Part shown: positions 9,513 through 17,665 of the stretch, piece by piece
How positions within the stretch are numbered: position 1 is the first letter of the stretch
How the letters are laid out: every line of letters starts with the position of its first letter
Assembly: GCA_003164035.1 (NCBI GenBank)
Contig: PLRS01000065.1
Span: 32,033-96,032 of the forward strand
DNA from: Bryobacterales bacterium
Lineage (GTDB): Bacteria; Acidobacteriota; Terriglobia; Bryobacterales; Bryobacteraceae
Direction of reading: 5' to 3'
DNA: 64,000 nucleotides
Notes under the pieces: generated by a model
What the model saw: only the letters and a program-made list of their open reading frames with translations
Database searches by the model: none
What the model was told of the DNA's origin: nothing
Position numbers and translations under genes: made by a program

Positions 9513-9526
9513 GGTAGGTACCTACC
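9513..9526. promoter_or_regulatory. Perfect 14-bp palindrome GGTAGGTACCTACC
   Basis: The palindrome sits in the 90-base gap between the divergent small basic gene and dtd, 20 bases before the dtd start, and is followed by a further half-site-like GGTAG. Position and perfect symmetry suggest an operator for a dimeric regulator. Confidence 0.45.
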
Positions 9527-9545
9527 GTTGGTAGAGGTTCTTAAC

Positions 9546-10025
9546 ATGAGATTGCTGATTCAGCGGGTAAGCGAAGCGAGCGTATCGATCGGAAATGACA
9601 CGGTAGCCCGCATACGTACGGGATTACTAGTATTGATCGGAATCAAGAAGGACGACGGCCGCGCCGAAGCGGATTTCCTTCTGGAAAAAGCCACGCAGCT
9701 CCGCATTTTCCCGGATGAGAACGGCAAAATGAATCGCAACGTGATGGAGGCCGGCGGAGCGATGTTGATCGTGTCGCAGTTTACTTTGTATGGCAACTGC
9801 CGCAAGGGACGCCGGCCCAGCTTCGACCTGGCCGCACCTCCCGAACAAGCTCGCGACCTCTATGATTACTTTATCGCCGCCGCCCGCCGCGGTCCGGCAC
9901 CTGTCGAGTGCGGTGTATTCCAGGCCTCCATGCAGGTGCGATCGGTCAACGACGGTCCGGTGACTTTGTGGCTGGATTCCGACGAGCTTCAGAAGCCCCA
10001 ACGCCAAGTGACTCATGGAGCTTGA
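9546..10025 (+). CDS. dtd: D-aminoacyl-tRNA deacylase
   Basis: DTD removes D-amino acids (and mischarged glycine) from tRNA, protecting translation. The true start is ATG 9546 (MRLLIQRVSEASVSI) with a GAGG site upstream; the frame is open further upstream but that part is not coding. Both active-site signatures are present: SQFTLYG near residue 78-84 and NDGPVT near residue 138-143, carrying the chirality-checking Gly-Pro. Length (159 aa) is normal. It is monocistronic: convergent with the amidohydrolase operon and divergent from the small basic gene. Confidence 0.95.
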   Translation: MRLLIQRVSEASVSIGNDTVARIRTGLLVLIGIKKDDGRAEADFLLEKATQLRIFPDENGKMNRNVMEAGGAMLIVSQFTLYGNCRKGRRPSFDLAAPPEQARDLYDYFIAAARRGPAPVECGVFQASMQVRSVNDGPVTLWLDSDELQKPQRQVTHGA

Positions 10026-10047
10026 TTCAAGCGCCGATGAAGGCGGA

Positions 10048-10087
10048 TAAACGCCGATAACTTCGTTGATTTCGTTATCGGCGTTTA
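10048..10087. repeat. Inverted repeat with 14-bp arms between convergent genes, repeat family D
   Basis: TAAACGCCGATAAC (10048-10061) is mirrored perfectly at 10074-10087 with a 12-base loop. It separates the ends of dtd and the amidohydrolase operon and may act as a two-way transcription stop, although it lacks a T-tract. Related sequence (GATGAACACCGATGAA / ATCGGTGTTTATCGG) occurs at 35848-35909 and 42253-42306. Confidence 0.7.
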
Positions 10088-10133
10088 CGCGCGGCCTGGT
10101 TCCTTCGTAAGAAACTCCCGGTAGTCTGATGAG

Positions 10134-11480
10134 TTATGGACGTGCCAGGTACTTTTCGTACAGACGGGTCTGCTTGTTGGTCAAATCCACGTCCTGGCCC
10201 TTGATGAATACGTGTTTCACCTGAGTTTGAATCTCCAGGATGTCGCCGGTGGTCACCACCAGATCGGCGAGTTTGCCTTTCTCGATGGAACCTGCCTGGT
10301 CGCTAACGCCCCAAATCTCGGCGGGATTGATGGTAATCGCTTTCAGTGCCTCTTCCCGCGGAAGTCCAAAAGCGACCGCCGTGGCCGCCTGGTACGGAAG
10401 ATCGCGCACAAACTCGTTCTCAAAGGTACCAAAGGCGAATTTCACTCCGGCCTTGTAGCATTCGAGCGGGAGGGTAAACGCCTGATCGTAGGGGTCGTCT
10501 TCGCCGTGCGGCAGAGCCAGTACTTTACCCAGAATCACGGGGATATTCTTAGCCTTCAACTCCGCGGCGGCGCTGCCTATCTCGCGCGGCTGTAACAGAA
10601 CCACCTTGACGTTCTGCTTATCGGCGAAGGCGATGGCGTCGTGAATCGTCTTCGGTGTCGATACCGAAATCGCCAATGGAGTCTTGCCTTCGAACACCGG
10701 GATCAAGGCTTCATACTTCAAGTCGCGCACTAATCCGGGCGCGCTGGCCGCCTTGGCTTTCTGGTAGCGGCGCGCCTGATCGAAAAAGTCGGTCAGCTTA
10801 GCCAAGTCCTCCTGGTAAGTACGCAGGGTTTGGGCATAGGTACCCGCGGCGCCCGCCTCGCCCAGGAGTTCCGCGAAATCGGGGTTGCCGCCGCGTCCGC
10901 CACGGCCGCCCAAGCTGGGAAATTGCACCGCGACCGCAGCCGACGGCAGTACCGCCATCTGTTCCCAGGTCCAGCCGTCGGTATGGATCAACGCCGCCTG
11001 CCCGGAGATTACCTGGCGCGCCGCCGCGCCCCGCCCGCCTCCTCCGCCGCCGGCCGGAAACGTCATCGCGGTGGTGACGCCGTTCACGCGCACCACCGGA
11101 AAGTGCTCGCTGCCGGGGTTGACGGCAGCCAGCGCGCGCAGTTGCGGCATGAACTCGCCCAACTCCCCCGTATCCACGCTCTCGCGAATCGCCTCTATCT
11201 CGGAAAGGCCTAACTGGGTAGCGGAATCGATCAAGCCGGGATAGACGCACAGTCCTTTGCCGTCGACGATTCGCGCGCCCTTGGGCGCCGCAACCTTGGC
11301 GCCGATGTCGGCGATCTTGCCGTTTTCGAGCAGCACGGAAACGCCTTTGATCGCCGGCCCGGTGACAGGGTATACATCCACGCCGCGGATCAAGACCGGC
11401 GCGTCGGCTGCCGCCCACGCCACCATGCCGCCCAGCCATAGCCCCGCCGCCAGGCTAAAAAGCAATCCGATCTTCTTCAT
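10134..11480 (-). CDS. Exported amidohydrolase-like protein, HxH motif lost
   Basis: The 448-aa product has a signal peptide (MKKIGLLFSLAAGLWLGG..AWA) and the overall plan of imidazolonepropionase-type amidohydrolases, ending in the typical INPAEIWGVSDQAGSIEKGK and ADLVV. The segment that should read GLIDxHxH is GLIDSATQLG, so both metal-binding His are gone, and the late Asp loop reads FAFGTFENEF. It is the last gene of a three-gene operon whose ORFs overlap by 4 bases. It is probably catalytically dead or metal-independent, perhaps a structural partner of the middle protein. A glycine-rich loop (GGGGGGRGAA) is unusual. Confidence 0.82.
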   Translation of the reverse strand: MKKIGLLFSLAAGLWLGGMVAWAAADAPVLIRGVDVYPVTGPAIKGVSVLLENGKIADIGAKVAAPKGARIVDGKGLCVYPGLIDSATQLGLSEIEAIRESVDTGELGEFMPQLRALAAVNPGSEHFPVVRVNGVTTAMTFPAGGGGGGRGAAARQVISGQAALIHTDGWTWEQMAVLPSAAVAVQFPSLGGRGGRGGNPDFAELLGEAGAAGTYAQTLRTYQEDLAKLTDFFDQARRYQKAKAASAPGLVRDLKYEALIPVFEGKTPLAISVSTPKTIHDAIAFADKQNVKVVLLQPREIGSAAAELKAKNIPVILGKVLALPHGEDDPYDQAFTLPLECYKAGVKFAFGTFENEFVRDLPYQAATAVAFGLPREEALKAITINPAEIWGVSDQAGSIEKGKLADLVVTTGDILEIQTQVKHVFIKGQDVDLTNKQTRLYEKYLARP

Positions 11481-12823
11481 CCGTTGGGTCTCCTCGCCGG
11501 CTGTTGCCGCGGCTGGCTCTGCTTGATCTTATCCAGCAATTTCTGCTTCTCGGCCGCCGCCGCCTTGGCGGCGCTCACTGCCTTATCGCGGTCGAAATAA
11601 ACCGTTCCATCGATCAACACCTTCTGCACTTTGGCGTAATCCGAGAGCGGGTGCTTATCGTAGATCACCAGGTCGGCGTCTTTGCCTACCTCGATCGATC
11701 CCACCCGCTGGTCGATGCCCAATTGCTTGGCCGGATTGATGGTGACCATCGCCAGGGCGTCGTTCTCGCTCACGCCGCCGTACTTCATGGCTTTGGCGGC
11801 TTCGGTGTTGAGGTGGCGCATCAGTTCGGCGTCGTCGCTGTTGAGACTGACCACGATCCCCTTCTTCTGCATCAACGCCGCATTGTACGGAATCGCGTCG
11901 ATAGCCTCGATCTTATAGGCCCACCAATCGGAGAACGTGCTGGCGCCGGCCCCGTGAGCCAGAATCTCCGGCGCCACCTTGTATCCCTCGAGCACGTGTT
12001 GCAGCGTGCGGATCTTGAAACCGTAATCGTCGGCCACGCGCAGCAGCATCAGAATCTCGTCGGAGCGGTAACAGTGGGCATGCACATAGCGCTTGCCTTC
12101 GAGGACTTCCTTCAGGGCCTCCAGCTTCAGGTCCTTGCGCGGCGGAATGGCGTGCTCACCGCGGGCCGCGCTGGCGTCGTAAGCGTCCCATTCGGCCTTG
12201 TATGCCTTGGCCTGATTGAAAGCTTCGCGAATGACATCTTCCACGCCCATGCGAGTGGCCGGATAGCGCGCGAACACGGGCGTTGCGTTAGCCCCGCGTC
12301 CGCCTGGCGGGTTGCCGGCGCGTTTCGGATTCTCTCCCAGCGCGAACTTGATTCCCGGCAGTGCGCCCTCGAAAATCATGCCCTGCGCGTCCTTGCCCCA
12401 GCGCATTTTCAGCACGACGGTTTTTCCGCCGATGGCGTTGGCCGAGCCGTGCAGGATGTTGGCTGTAGTGACGCCGCCGGCCAGCGCGCGGTAGATGGAG
12501 ACATCTTCGGGGTCGATGACATCCTTGATATCGACCATGGAGGAAACCGATACGCTGCCCTCGTTCACGCCGCCATCCACGGCAATGTGCGAGTGGCAAT
12601 CGATAATGCCCGGGATCAGGTATTGGCCGCCGGCATCGATAATCGTCGCGCCCTGCGGCACCATCACCTTCTCGCCCACTTCGGCGATCTTACCGTCCCT
12701 GATGACCACCGAGCCCTTGAGCGTGCCCTTGGTCACGGTCATGATGGTGGCGTTCTCGATCACAATGGTTTCCGCGGCCACGGGCGCCAGTGCGGCCAGC
12801 GCAATGAAGAGGAGCTTTCTCAT
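11477..12823 (-). CDS. Exported metal-dependent amidohydrolase (active-type)
   Basis: The 448-aa protein has a cleavable signal (MRKLLFIALAALAPVAA) and a complete amidohydrolase pattern: IPGIIDCHSHIAVDGG supplies the HxH metal pair, further His occur in VHAHCYRSDEIL and TLQHVLEG, and the catalytic Asp loop reads SLNSDDAEL. The C-terminal beta-sandwich segment INPAKQLGIDQRVGSIEVGK is typical. Family members cleave C-N bonds of cyclic amides, ureides or peptides; an exported form suggests a scavenging hydrolase in the periplasm. It lies between two relatives lacking the HxH and overlaps both by 4 bases. Confidence 0.88.
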   Translation of the reverse strand: MRKLLFIALAALAPVAAETIVIENATIMTVTKGTLKGSVVIRDGKIAEVGEKVMVPQGATIIDAGGQYLIPGIIDCHSHIAVDGGVNEGSVSVSSMVDIKDVIDPEDVSIYRALAGGVTTANILHGSANAIGGKTVVLKMRWGKDAQGMIFEGALPGIKFALGENPKRAGNPPGGRGANATPVFARYPATRMGVEDVIREAFNQAKAYKAEWDAYDASAARGEHAIPPRKDLKLEALKEVLEGKRYVHAHCYRSDEILMLLRVADDYGFKIRTLQHVLEGYKVAPEILAHGAGASTFSDWWAYKIEAIDAIPYNAALMQKKGIVVSLNSDDAELMRHLNTEAAKAMKYGGVSENDALAMVTINPAKQLGIDQRVGSIEVGKDADLVIYDKHPLSDYAKVQKVLIDGTVYFDRDKAVSAAKAAAAEKQKLLDKIKQSQPRQQPARRPNG

Positions 12824-14208
12824 CGGATTTCCCCCGGTTCCTCGGTGGTCTGGCCGCGGCCGCCCGGCGGAGCTTCCGCCACGGGCTTATACGGCTTGCC
12901 ATCCACAAACACTGTCTCGATGTGAGTATTGCTGTCGAAAATGTCTCCCTTAGTCAGCACCAGGTTGGCGATCTTGCCTTTCTCGATGCTGCCCAGGCGG
13001 TCGGCCACGCCGTAGATTTCGGCCGGCGACAAGGTAAACGCGCGCAACGCGTCTTCCCGCGCGAGCCCCGCGTCGATGGCTTTCTTCACCGCGCGCACCA
13101 GGTCGCGCGGCGCGTCGATGCCGTCGGTGTAGAAGGCGAACGGTACGCCGGCTTTCTGGAGTGCCGCCGGAGCGGCCGGCCCCTGGTCGATGTTGCTCAG
13201 CGAGCGCAGCGTCTGGTCGGCTTCCGGATCGGGATCGCGCGGCGCTTCGGCCCATTTCAGGCTGACCAGCACCGGCCTGGCGAACTTCTTCAGGAGAGGC
13301 GCAGCCTCGGGACGGTAGGCTTCCCGCATTCCATAAAGGATTACCGGCTGCTTCAAGTCTGCCGCCAGGCGCAGCATGCGATCCATCTCGATCACGCGGT
13401 TGGCAGGCAACAGAATGCGTTTCGATTCGAGCACGCCCTCCAGCGCACGGTCATATTGCGGGCGCTCCAAGCCGCGCGGATCCTTGGCGTAGGCGTCTTT
13501 CACCAGCTTGTAATGATCGGCGTCGAGATAGATCTGGCGGATATAGGCGATGTAACCCATCAGCGCGCCGGGAAATCCCGAGCCGAATCCGCCGAAGCCC
13601 GCCGCGCGAGTCACCGAGATGTATTGGCCGAGCGAAGGAACCACCACCATTTCACCGGCCTTCTCCGCCGTAATCAGATCGAGGAGCGAACCCTGACCGG
13701 CGAAAATGCCGCGCGTCGGATAAGTTGCTGTCGTGGTGATGCCGCCGGAGCGAACGGTTTCAATGCGGTGATCGGAGGGAGAAATCTCGTCCGCCGCCAG
13801 CAACCAACTGGTAGTCTGCGGCCGGTCTTCCGGACCCATGGCGCGCGGCGCCGCGGGCTGCGTAGCGGCGGCCGTGGTGGTGGTGGCAGGAGTAGCGGTC
13901 TGCCCGCGCCCACCCCCGCGGCCGGCGGTTGCCGCCGGAGCCGCGCCCGGAATACCCACCGTGCTCAAGGCGTCGATCAGGCCGGGATACACCGTCATGC
14001 CTTCGCCATCGATCACCCAGGCACCGGCCGGAATAGCCACGTTTTCACCCACCGCCTCGATCAGGCCGCTGTGGATTACCACCGTACCCTTGGCAATCAC
14101 CGGACCGCCGACGGTGACAATTCTGGCGTTGCGGATTGCAGTCACCGGCGGGCTTTCCGCCAAAGCAAGTCCGCACACCGATAGAAATGCCGCTAGGAAT
14201 TTAGACAT
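12820..14208 (-). CDS. Exported amidohydrolase-like protein, HxH motif lost
   Basis: This is the first gene of the three-gene operon (462 aa). The signal peptide is MSKFLAAFLSVCGLALA. It shares the N-terminal sandwich (IRNARIVTVGGPVIAKGTVV) and C-terminal segment (LSPAEIYGVADRLGSIEKGK) of the family. The metal site is absent: GLIDALSTVG replaces GLIDxHxH. A low-complexity insert rich in Ala/Thr (TATPATTTTAAATQPAAP) follows. The Asp loop FAFYTDGIDA is partly retained. It is likely a non-catalytic paralogue of the middle gene product. Confidence 0.82.
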   Translation of the reverse strand: MSKFLAAFLSVCGLALAESPPVTAIRNARIVTVGGPVIAKGTVVIHSGLIEAVGENVAIPAGAWVIDGEGMTVYPGLIDALSTVGIPGAAPAATAGRGGGRGQTATPATTTTAAATQPAAPRAMGPEDRPQTTSWLLAADEISPSDHRIETVRSGGITTTATYPTRGIFAGQGSLLDLITAEKAGEMVVVPSLGQYISVTRAAGFGGFGSGFPGALMGYIAYIRQIYLDADHYKLVKDAYAKDPRGLERPQYDRALEGVLESKRILLPANRVIEMDRMLRLAADLKQPVILYGMREAYRPEAAPLLKKFARPVLVSLKWAEAPRDPDPEADQTLRSLSNIDQGPAAPAALQKAGVPFAFYTDGIDAPRDLVRAVKKAIDAGLAREDALRAFTLSPAEIYGVADRLGSIEKGKIANLVLTKGDIFDSNTHIETVFVDGKPYKPVAEAPPGGRGQTTEEPGEIR

Positions 14209-14550
14209 AGTTGTGATGTTAATCGAACTAGGGCGCTCGATCTGCCGATTTGGTTACAGGCCGAAGCGCTACCGGCCAATCTGGCTGGCGGCTGTCCCCG
14301 ATCTGGTTTGGTTGTAGCCTCTCTATTTTCAATTTGTTGCGGGCAGATTGGGTTCGTTTGGCGCGTTTTGGGTGCGCTTGTTTTGCCACGCGGCGGGCGC
14401 AAGCGGGTGTCGGCGCGGGTTGTCGGGGTATCACGAGCCCGGTCTCACGGAGGTCAGGATTTCCCCACGCATGCGGCTTATGCCCGACAAGTGGGCTTAT
14501 CGGAAACCGGTCACATGTATTGCGCCGGCTCGCGGAACTCTGCGGCTCAC
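14209..14550. other. Gene-free stretch upstream of amidohydrolase operon
   Basis: About 340 bases contain no convincing gene; frames on both strands are low-quality. The promoter of the minus-strand amidohydrolase operon should lie in its left part. A Lys/Arg/Gln-rich reading on the minus strand appears to be chance in spacer DNA. Confidence 0.5.
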
Positions 14551-14820
14551 TCACGGCGCCCTTTTGGCCTGCGCCGGCATTTCGTCGCCTTTGCGGGGCG
14601 ACTTTCCGCCCTTCCGCCTCATGATCTTGTCGAAAGCATTGAAATCCGCTCGCGCCTTCCGGTCCGAGAAGTATTTCGCCGTCTGCAGAGCCGACACCTT
14701 CTCGGCCACCGCCGTGGCCACGAACTGGTTGATACTCGTCCCGTCTTCCCGGCTTAACCGCTCCACCGTCTCTTTGAGCGAACGCGGCAGCCGTAGGGGA
14801 TAGGTTCGGGTCTCTTTCAT
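14551..14820 (-). CDS. Ribbon-helix-helix antitoxin
   Basis: The 89-aa protein opens with the RHH pattern TYPLRLPRSLKETVERLSRE, then GTSINQFVATAVAEKVSAL, as in HicB/CopG-like antitoxins; the C-terminal half (ARADFNAFDKIMRRKGG) would bind the toxin. Its ATG overlaps the stop of the PIN gene by 4 bases, so toxin precedes antitoxin. Because the toxin upstream appears truncated, this may now be an antitoxin without a working partner. Confidence 0.85.
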   Translation of the reverse strand: MKETRTYPLRLPRSLKETVERLSREDGTSINQFVATAVAEKVSALQTAKYFSDRKARADFNAFDKIMRRKGGKSPRKGDEMPAQAKRAP

Positions 14821-15026
14821 CGATCGATCCTCGCTATTGCCTCTCGCGGGAGCAGGACTTCCACCCCAAATTGGGACGCGGCAGTTCCATAGTTCCGCAC
14901 GTTGAACGTCACGACGGCATCAGCCCCGCCGTTGACGGCCGCCTCCAAAACCATCTCGTCGTTCGGATCGCGCAACTGAGGCCGCCACAGAAAATGTGCT
15001 GGTACGGGTTCCCCCATGGCGCTCAT
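14817..15026 (-). pseudogene. PIN-family toxin, N-terminus lost
   Basis: The surviving 69 residues (MSAMGEPVPAHFLWRPQLRD and then NDEMVLEAAVNGGADAVVTF) are the C-terminal half of the PIN family that is paired with RHH antitoxins. The acidic residues D and E of RDPNDEMVLEA are kept. The N-terminal half with the first catalytic Asp is missing; a short stretch upstream (15027-15080) reads RFRLAPGQLDR in another frame, resembling the preceding helix. This indicates a frameshift and loss of the front of the gene. A shortened functional protein is unlikely. Confidence 0.7.
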
Positions 15027-15160
15027 CGGTCCAGCTGACCGGGCGCCAGGCGGAAGCGCCTGCCACAGCGCGGTCCGCTAATGCCTGCCGAAACGCCGGC
15101 CGCCGGATGGCACATGGAACGATGGCGATCGCCGGGCGCCCGCCGGGCGAATCCGGCTGC

Positions 15161-15517
15161 CTACTGTTCTTCCTCGGCTTCACGGAGTCGGTCGAGCGCC
15201 CGTTGCGAGGCGGTCTTCAGCGGACCCAAATCGTCCTCGATCATCACCCATACTCGCCCCGGGTCGACTCTGTCGTATTCGTGTCGTAGGAAGTTCCCAA
15301 TGGCACGCAGGCTGGGCCACGGAACATTGGGGCAAAGTTGCTCCGCCCCCAATTTCTTCGCCGCTTCACTGATCCGTTCCATGCACCGCTCGGTCGCATT
15401 GCGGGTCTTCGGATCCTCCTGGTAAGCGTCGAGGTCCATTCCCCTCGTGAACTCCTCGATGAGGATGATGTTTTCAAGGATATCCGCGAAGCGCTGGATG
15501 GGATCTTTAGAAGGCAC
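15161..15517 (-). CDS. hepT: HepT-like toxin (DUF86, HEPN fold)
   Basis: The 118-aa protein matches HEPN toxins of the MntA/HepT type: IQRFADILENIILIEEFTRG, KTRNATERCMERISEAAKKL, then the catalytic R-x(n)-H-x-Y in RAIGNFLRHEYDRVDP. HepT is an RNase whose Tyr is AMPylated by MntA in characterised systems. Its start lies 11 bases inside the end of the nucleotidyltransferase gene upstream, so the two are translated together. All key residues are present, so this pair looks intact. Confidence 0.9.
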   Translation of the reverse strand: MPSKDPIQRFADILENIILIEEFTRGMDLDAYQEDPKTRNATERCMERISEAAKKLGAEQLCPNVPWPSLRAIGNFLRHEYDRVDPGRVWVMIEDDLGPLKTASQRALDRLREAEEEQ

Positions 15518-15803
15518 GAACCGCCTCTGCCTCGACGTTCCTCCTCACCCGCGGTTTCAGCGTACCCTCCTCGACAAGTTCGACGGTGCGGCCCAGCATA
15601 CGCGAGATCTGCTCCTCCATTCCCACAACGTCTAACAGGGAGATACGGCGGGTATCGTCGAATACGGCCAACAAGTCGATATCGGAATCGGGACGGTTGT
15701 CTCCGCGCGCGGTCGAGCCGAACAGCGAGAGGCGACTTATACCCGCGGCCTTCAGCTCCGATTCGTGCCCGCGCAACGTCGCGATCACGCGCTCGCGATC
15801 CAT
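15507..15803 (-). CDS. mntA: MntA-like nucleotidyltransferase antitoxin
   Basis: The minimal nucleotidyltransferase signature is clear: LSLFGSTARGDNRPDSDIDL, that is, GS followed by DxD. It is about 98 residues from ATG 15803 (MDRERVIATLRGHE), preferred because a GGGGA precedes it; another in-frame ATG lies seven codons upstream. MntA-type antitoxins transfer AMP from ATP to a Tyr of HepT. The gene comes first in the MntA-HepT pair. The neighbouring RHH/PIN pair, about 500 bases away, shares the same strand. Confidence 0.9.
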   Translation of the reverse strand: MDRERVIATLRGHESELKAAGISRLSLFGSTARGDNRPDSDIDLLAVFDDTRRISLLDVVGMEEQISRMLGRTVELVEEGTLKPRVRRNVEAEAVRAF

Positions 15804-15865
15804 ATCCCCATTGTCGCGGTACATTCGTTTGTGGTCAACCGGCCAAGCGCCTGGCTGCCCAAGTT

Positions 15866-15894
15866 GAACTCCGCCGAACTCCGCCGAACTCCGC
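15866..15894. repeat. Short tandem repeat, GAACTCCGCC, about 2.9 copies
   Basis: Units at 15866-15875 and 15876-15885 are identical and a third (15886-15894) lacks one base. It lies in the non-coding gap between mntA and the end of the PspA operon. Confidence 0.7.
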
Positions 15895-15993
15895 TACGGC
15901 TTGCCGCCGACTTGGCCGCATCACCCGTTCCGCTGACGCGATCTTCGCGTTTAGTACCCGAGCAGCTAACGGGCTGCCATACAGGTAAGGCGT

Positions 15994-17532
15994 TCAGTGT
16001 CTTCCGAAACGCCGGCCGCCGGAGGGGGGACGGAACCTGGGCGTGGGGCGAGGCGCGGCATGAAATGCGTGCGGCGCTTCGGGCTCGGCGCCGGGTCTTC
16101 CGAAGCGTCTGGGGCTGTGATCGGCGTTGGGATCGCGGGCCCCCGGGGAAGCATAGGGCGAACTGCGGTAGTTGCCGCTCTTCGAGGCGTACTGGGAATC
16201 GCGAAAGCCTCCGGAATGGGCATAGCTGCTGCCCGAGTAACGGTCGCGAGTGGCGGCGCCCTGGCTGCCATAGACCGGCGTGCCTTGGGCGTTGCGGCCG
16301 TAGTAGCTGTGGCCGGCGTCGCGGGACCAGCGATAATCCTCCCAATCGCGGCGCTCCAGCGGGCGGTAATCGCGATTGAACAGCAGGTCGCGCAAGAGCG
16401 CATACTGGCCGTAGAACACCCAGAAATCGCGGCCGCCGCTATGATCCCAATAGCCGTAGCGGTTGGAACCCACGTCGGGCGGCGCGACATAGGCGAACCC
16501 GGCGGGCTGGGCCACGCGCTCGGCTTCGGAATCGTACTTGCCGGCCGGTTTGTGCTCGATGGCCATGCCGAGATCGTTCTCGCCGGCGGCATAGGTCGCC
16601 TGCGAAACCTCGACCCACTTTTCGTCGCTCGAAACCACACCGGTTTTGTCGGCGGCATCGGCCACGCGGGTGCTCACGGTGCGAATCTGCTGGTCCCAGG
16701 AGCGGGCGCCTCCGATGCCGCGCGTTTCCATGTCGACCAGGATCTTGTCCCAGGAAACGTAAAGCTGGGATCCGAGAGCCTGCAGGTCGGCGGACGTTTT
16801 GGGCAGATCGGCCGCGGCGGTCTTCAAGGAATCGGCGGCGGCGACCAGGGAAGCGAACTGCAGGTGAGCCCAATCCTGAGCAGCCGCGGCGCGCCGGTCG
16901 GCGGCTTCCGATTGCCAGGTCCGCTCGGCGCCGGCGATGGTGTTGCGGAGGGTTTCAAGGCGCGTATCCAGGTCGGTCTTCTTGTCCAGCCAATCGGTTT
17001 CCGCCTTTTGGACGGTGCTGGCTGTCGAGGCCAGATCGAAGGCATGGATGGCGGTGTAGTCCTGCTCCATGCGGCGCAGTTCGTCGGGCAACTGGCGCTT
17101 GAGCTCGACCCAGCGGGCGGCGTCGGTTTGGGTGGTTTGCGCTTCGGCCGCGGCGGAGGCTCGCAGCCCTTGCGCTTCGACGAGCAGCGATTCGGCGCGG
17201 TCGCGGTCCTGCCGCCGATCGGCCTTTTCCAGGCGCCCCAGCTCGGCCATCTTGCTCCGGGCATCGGAGAGCTTGCTTTCCGAATCGGCGAACTGCCCCG
17301 GCCACGCCGAGGCCGATGCGATGGTCTTGAACAGAGCCGGATCGGCCGCGAGATCCGCATTCACTTCGCTTTTGGCGGATTGCTCCTGGCGAAGCGAGGA
17401 ACTGAGCGTGGCCCGCTCGGCGTCGATGCGCCGGCGCAGGTCTCGAGGCAAATTGTCGAGGCCGGCAAAGGGCAGCACCGCCATCGCCGTGACCAACAAG
17501 GACGCCAGAAATTTCAGACCGGAGCGGTTCAT
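15994..17532 (-). CDS. Long exported coiled-coil protein of the PspA operon
   Basis: The 512-aa protein begins with a signal peptide (MNRSGLKFLASLLVTAMAVL). Residues about 30-330 are Ala/Gln/Glu/Arg-rich helical heptads without Cys or Pro, indicating a long coiled coil. Residues about 345-400 form a Trp/Tyr-rich module (YGYWDHSGGRDFWVFYGQYA, LLRDLLFNRDYRPL). The final 110 residues are Gly/Ser/Tyr/Arg-rich and basic. A similar WVFYGQYALLRDLL-like module is, as far as I recall, seen in proteins next to PspA in other bacteria; no function is known. It is the last gene of the operon and is separated from the DUF4178 gene by a family A palindrome. Confidence 0.75.
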   Translation of the reverse strand: MNRSGLKFLASLLVTAMAVLPFAGLDNLPRDLRRRIDAERATLSSSLRQEQSAKSEVNADLAADPALFKTIASASAWPGQFADSESKLSDARSKMAELGRLEKADRRQDRDRAESLLVEAQGLRASAAAEAQTTQTDAARWVELKRQLPDELRRMEQDYTAIHAFDLASTASTVQKAETDWLDKKTDLDTRLETLRNTIAGAERTWQSEAADRRAAAAQDWAHLQFASLVAAADSLKTAAADLPKTSADLQALGSQLYVSWDKILVDMETRGIGGARSWDQQIRTVSTRVADAADKTGVVSSDEKWVEVSQATYAAGENDLGMAIEHKPAGKYDSEAERVAQPAGFAYVAPPDVGSNRYGYWDHSGGRDFWVFYGQYALLRDLLFNRDYRPLERRDWEDYRWSRDAGHSYYGRNAQGTPVYGSQGAATRDRYSGSSYAHSGGFRDSQYASKSGNYRSSPYASPGARDPNADHSPRRFGRPGAEPEAPHAFHAAPRPTPRFRPPSGGRRFGRH

Positions 17533-17543
17533 CTCAAATCCCC

Positions 17544-17630
17544 GTGGGGCAGACCATCGTTGTTAGTGGCCTGCCATGTATGCAACAAGGTCCTGGCTGG
17601 CAGACCACATAAAACGATGGTCTGCCCCAC
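17544..17630. repeat. Inverted repeat, family A (paired copy) inside the PspA operon
   Basis: Arms 17544-17576 and 17598-17630 are 33 bp, imperfect in the middle, both bounded by GTGGGGCAGACCATCGTT. A hairpin in the transcript between the DUF4178 gene and the coiled-coil gene could lower downstream expression or protect the 3' end. Confidence 0.8.
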
Positions 17631-17665
17631 ACCAGACTTGGAACGGAACGTTTCACGACTGCCTC

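Noticed and set aside
12288..12599. Arg/Gly-rich reading frames opposite the amidohydrolase genes
   Set aside because: All are shadows; codon choice and motifs support the long minus-strand genes only.
15866..15894. Tandem GAACTCCGCC units as a possible iteron or operator
   Set aside because: Fewer than three units, no replication gene nearby, and not symmetrical; more likely a chance slippage product.
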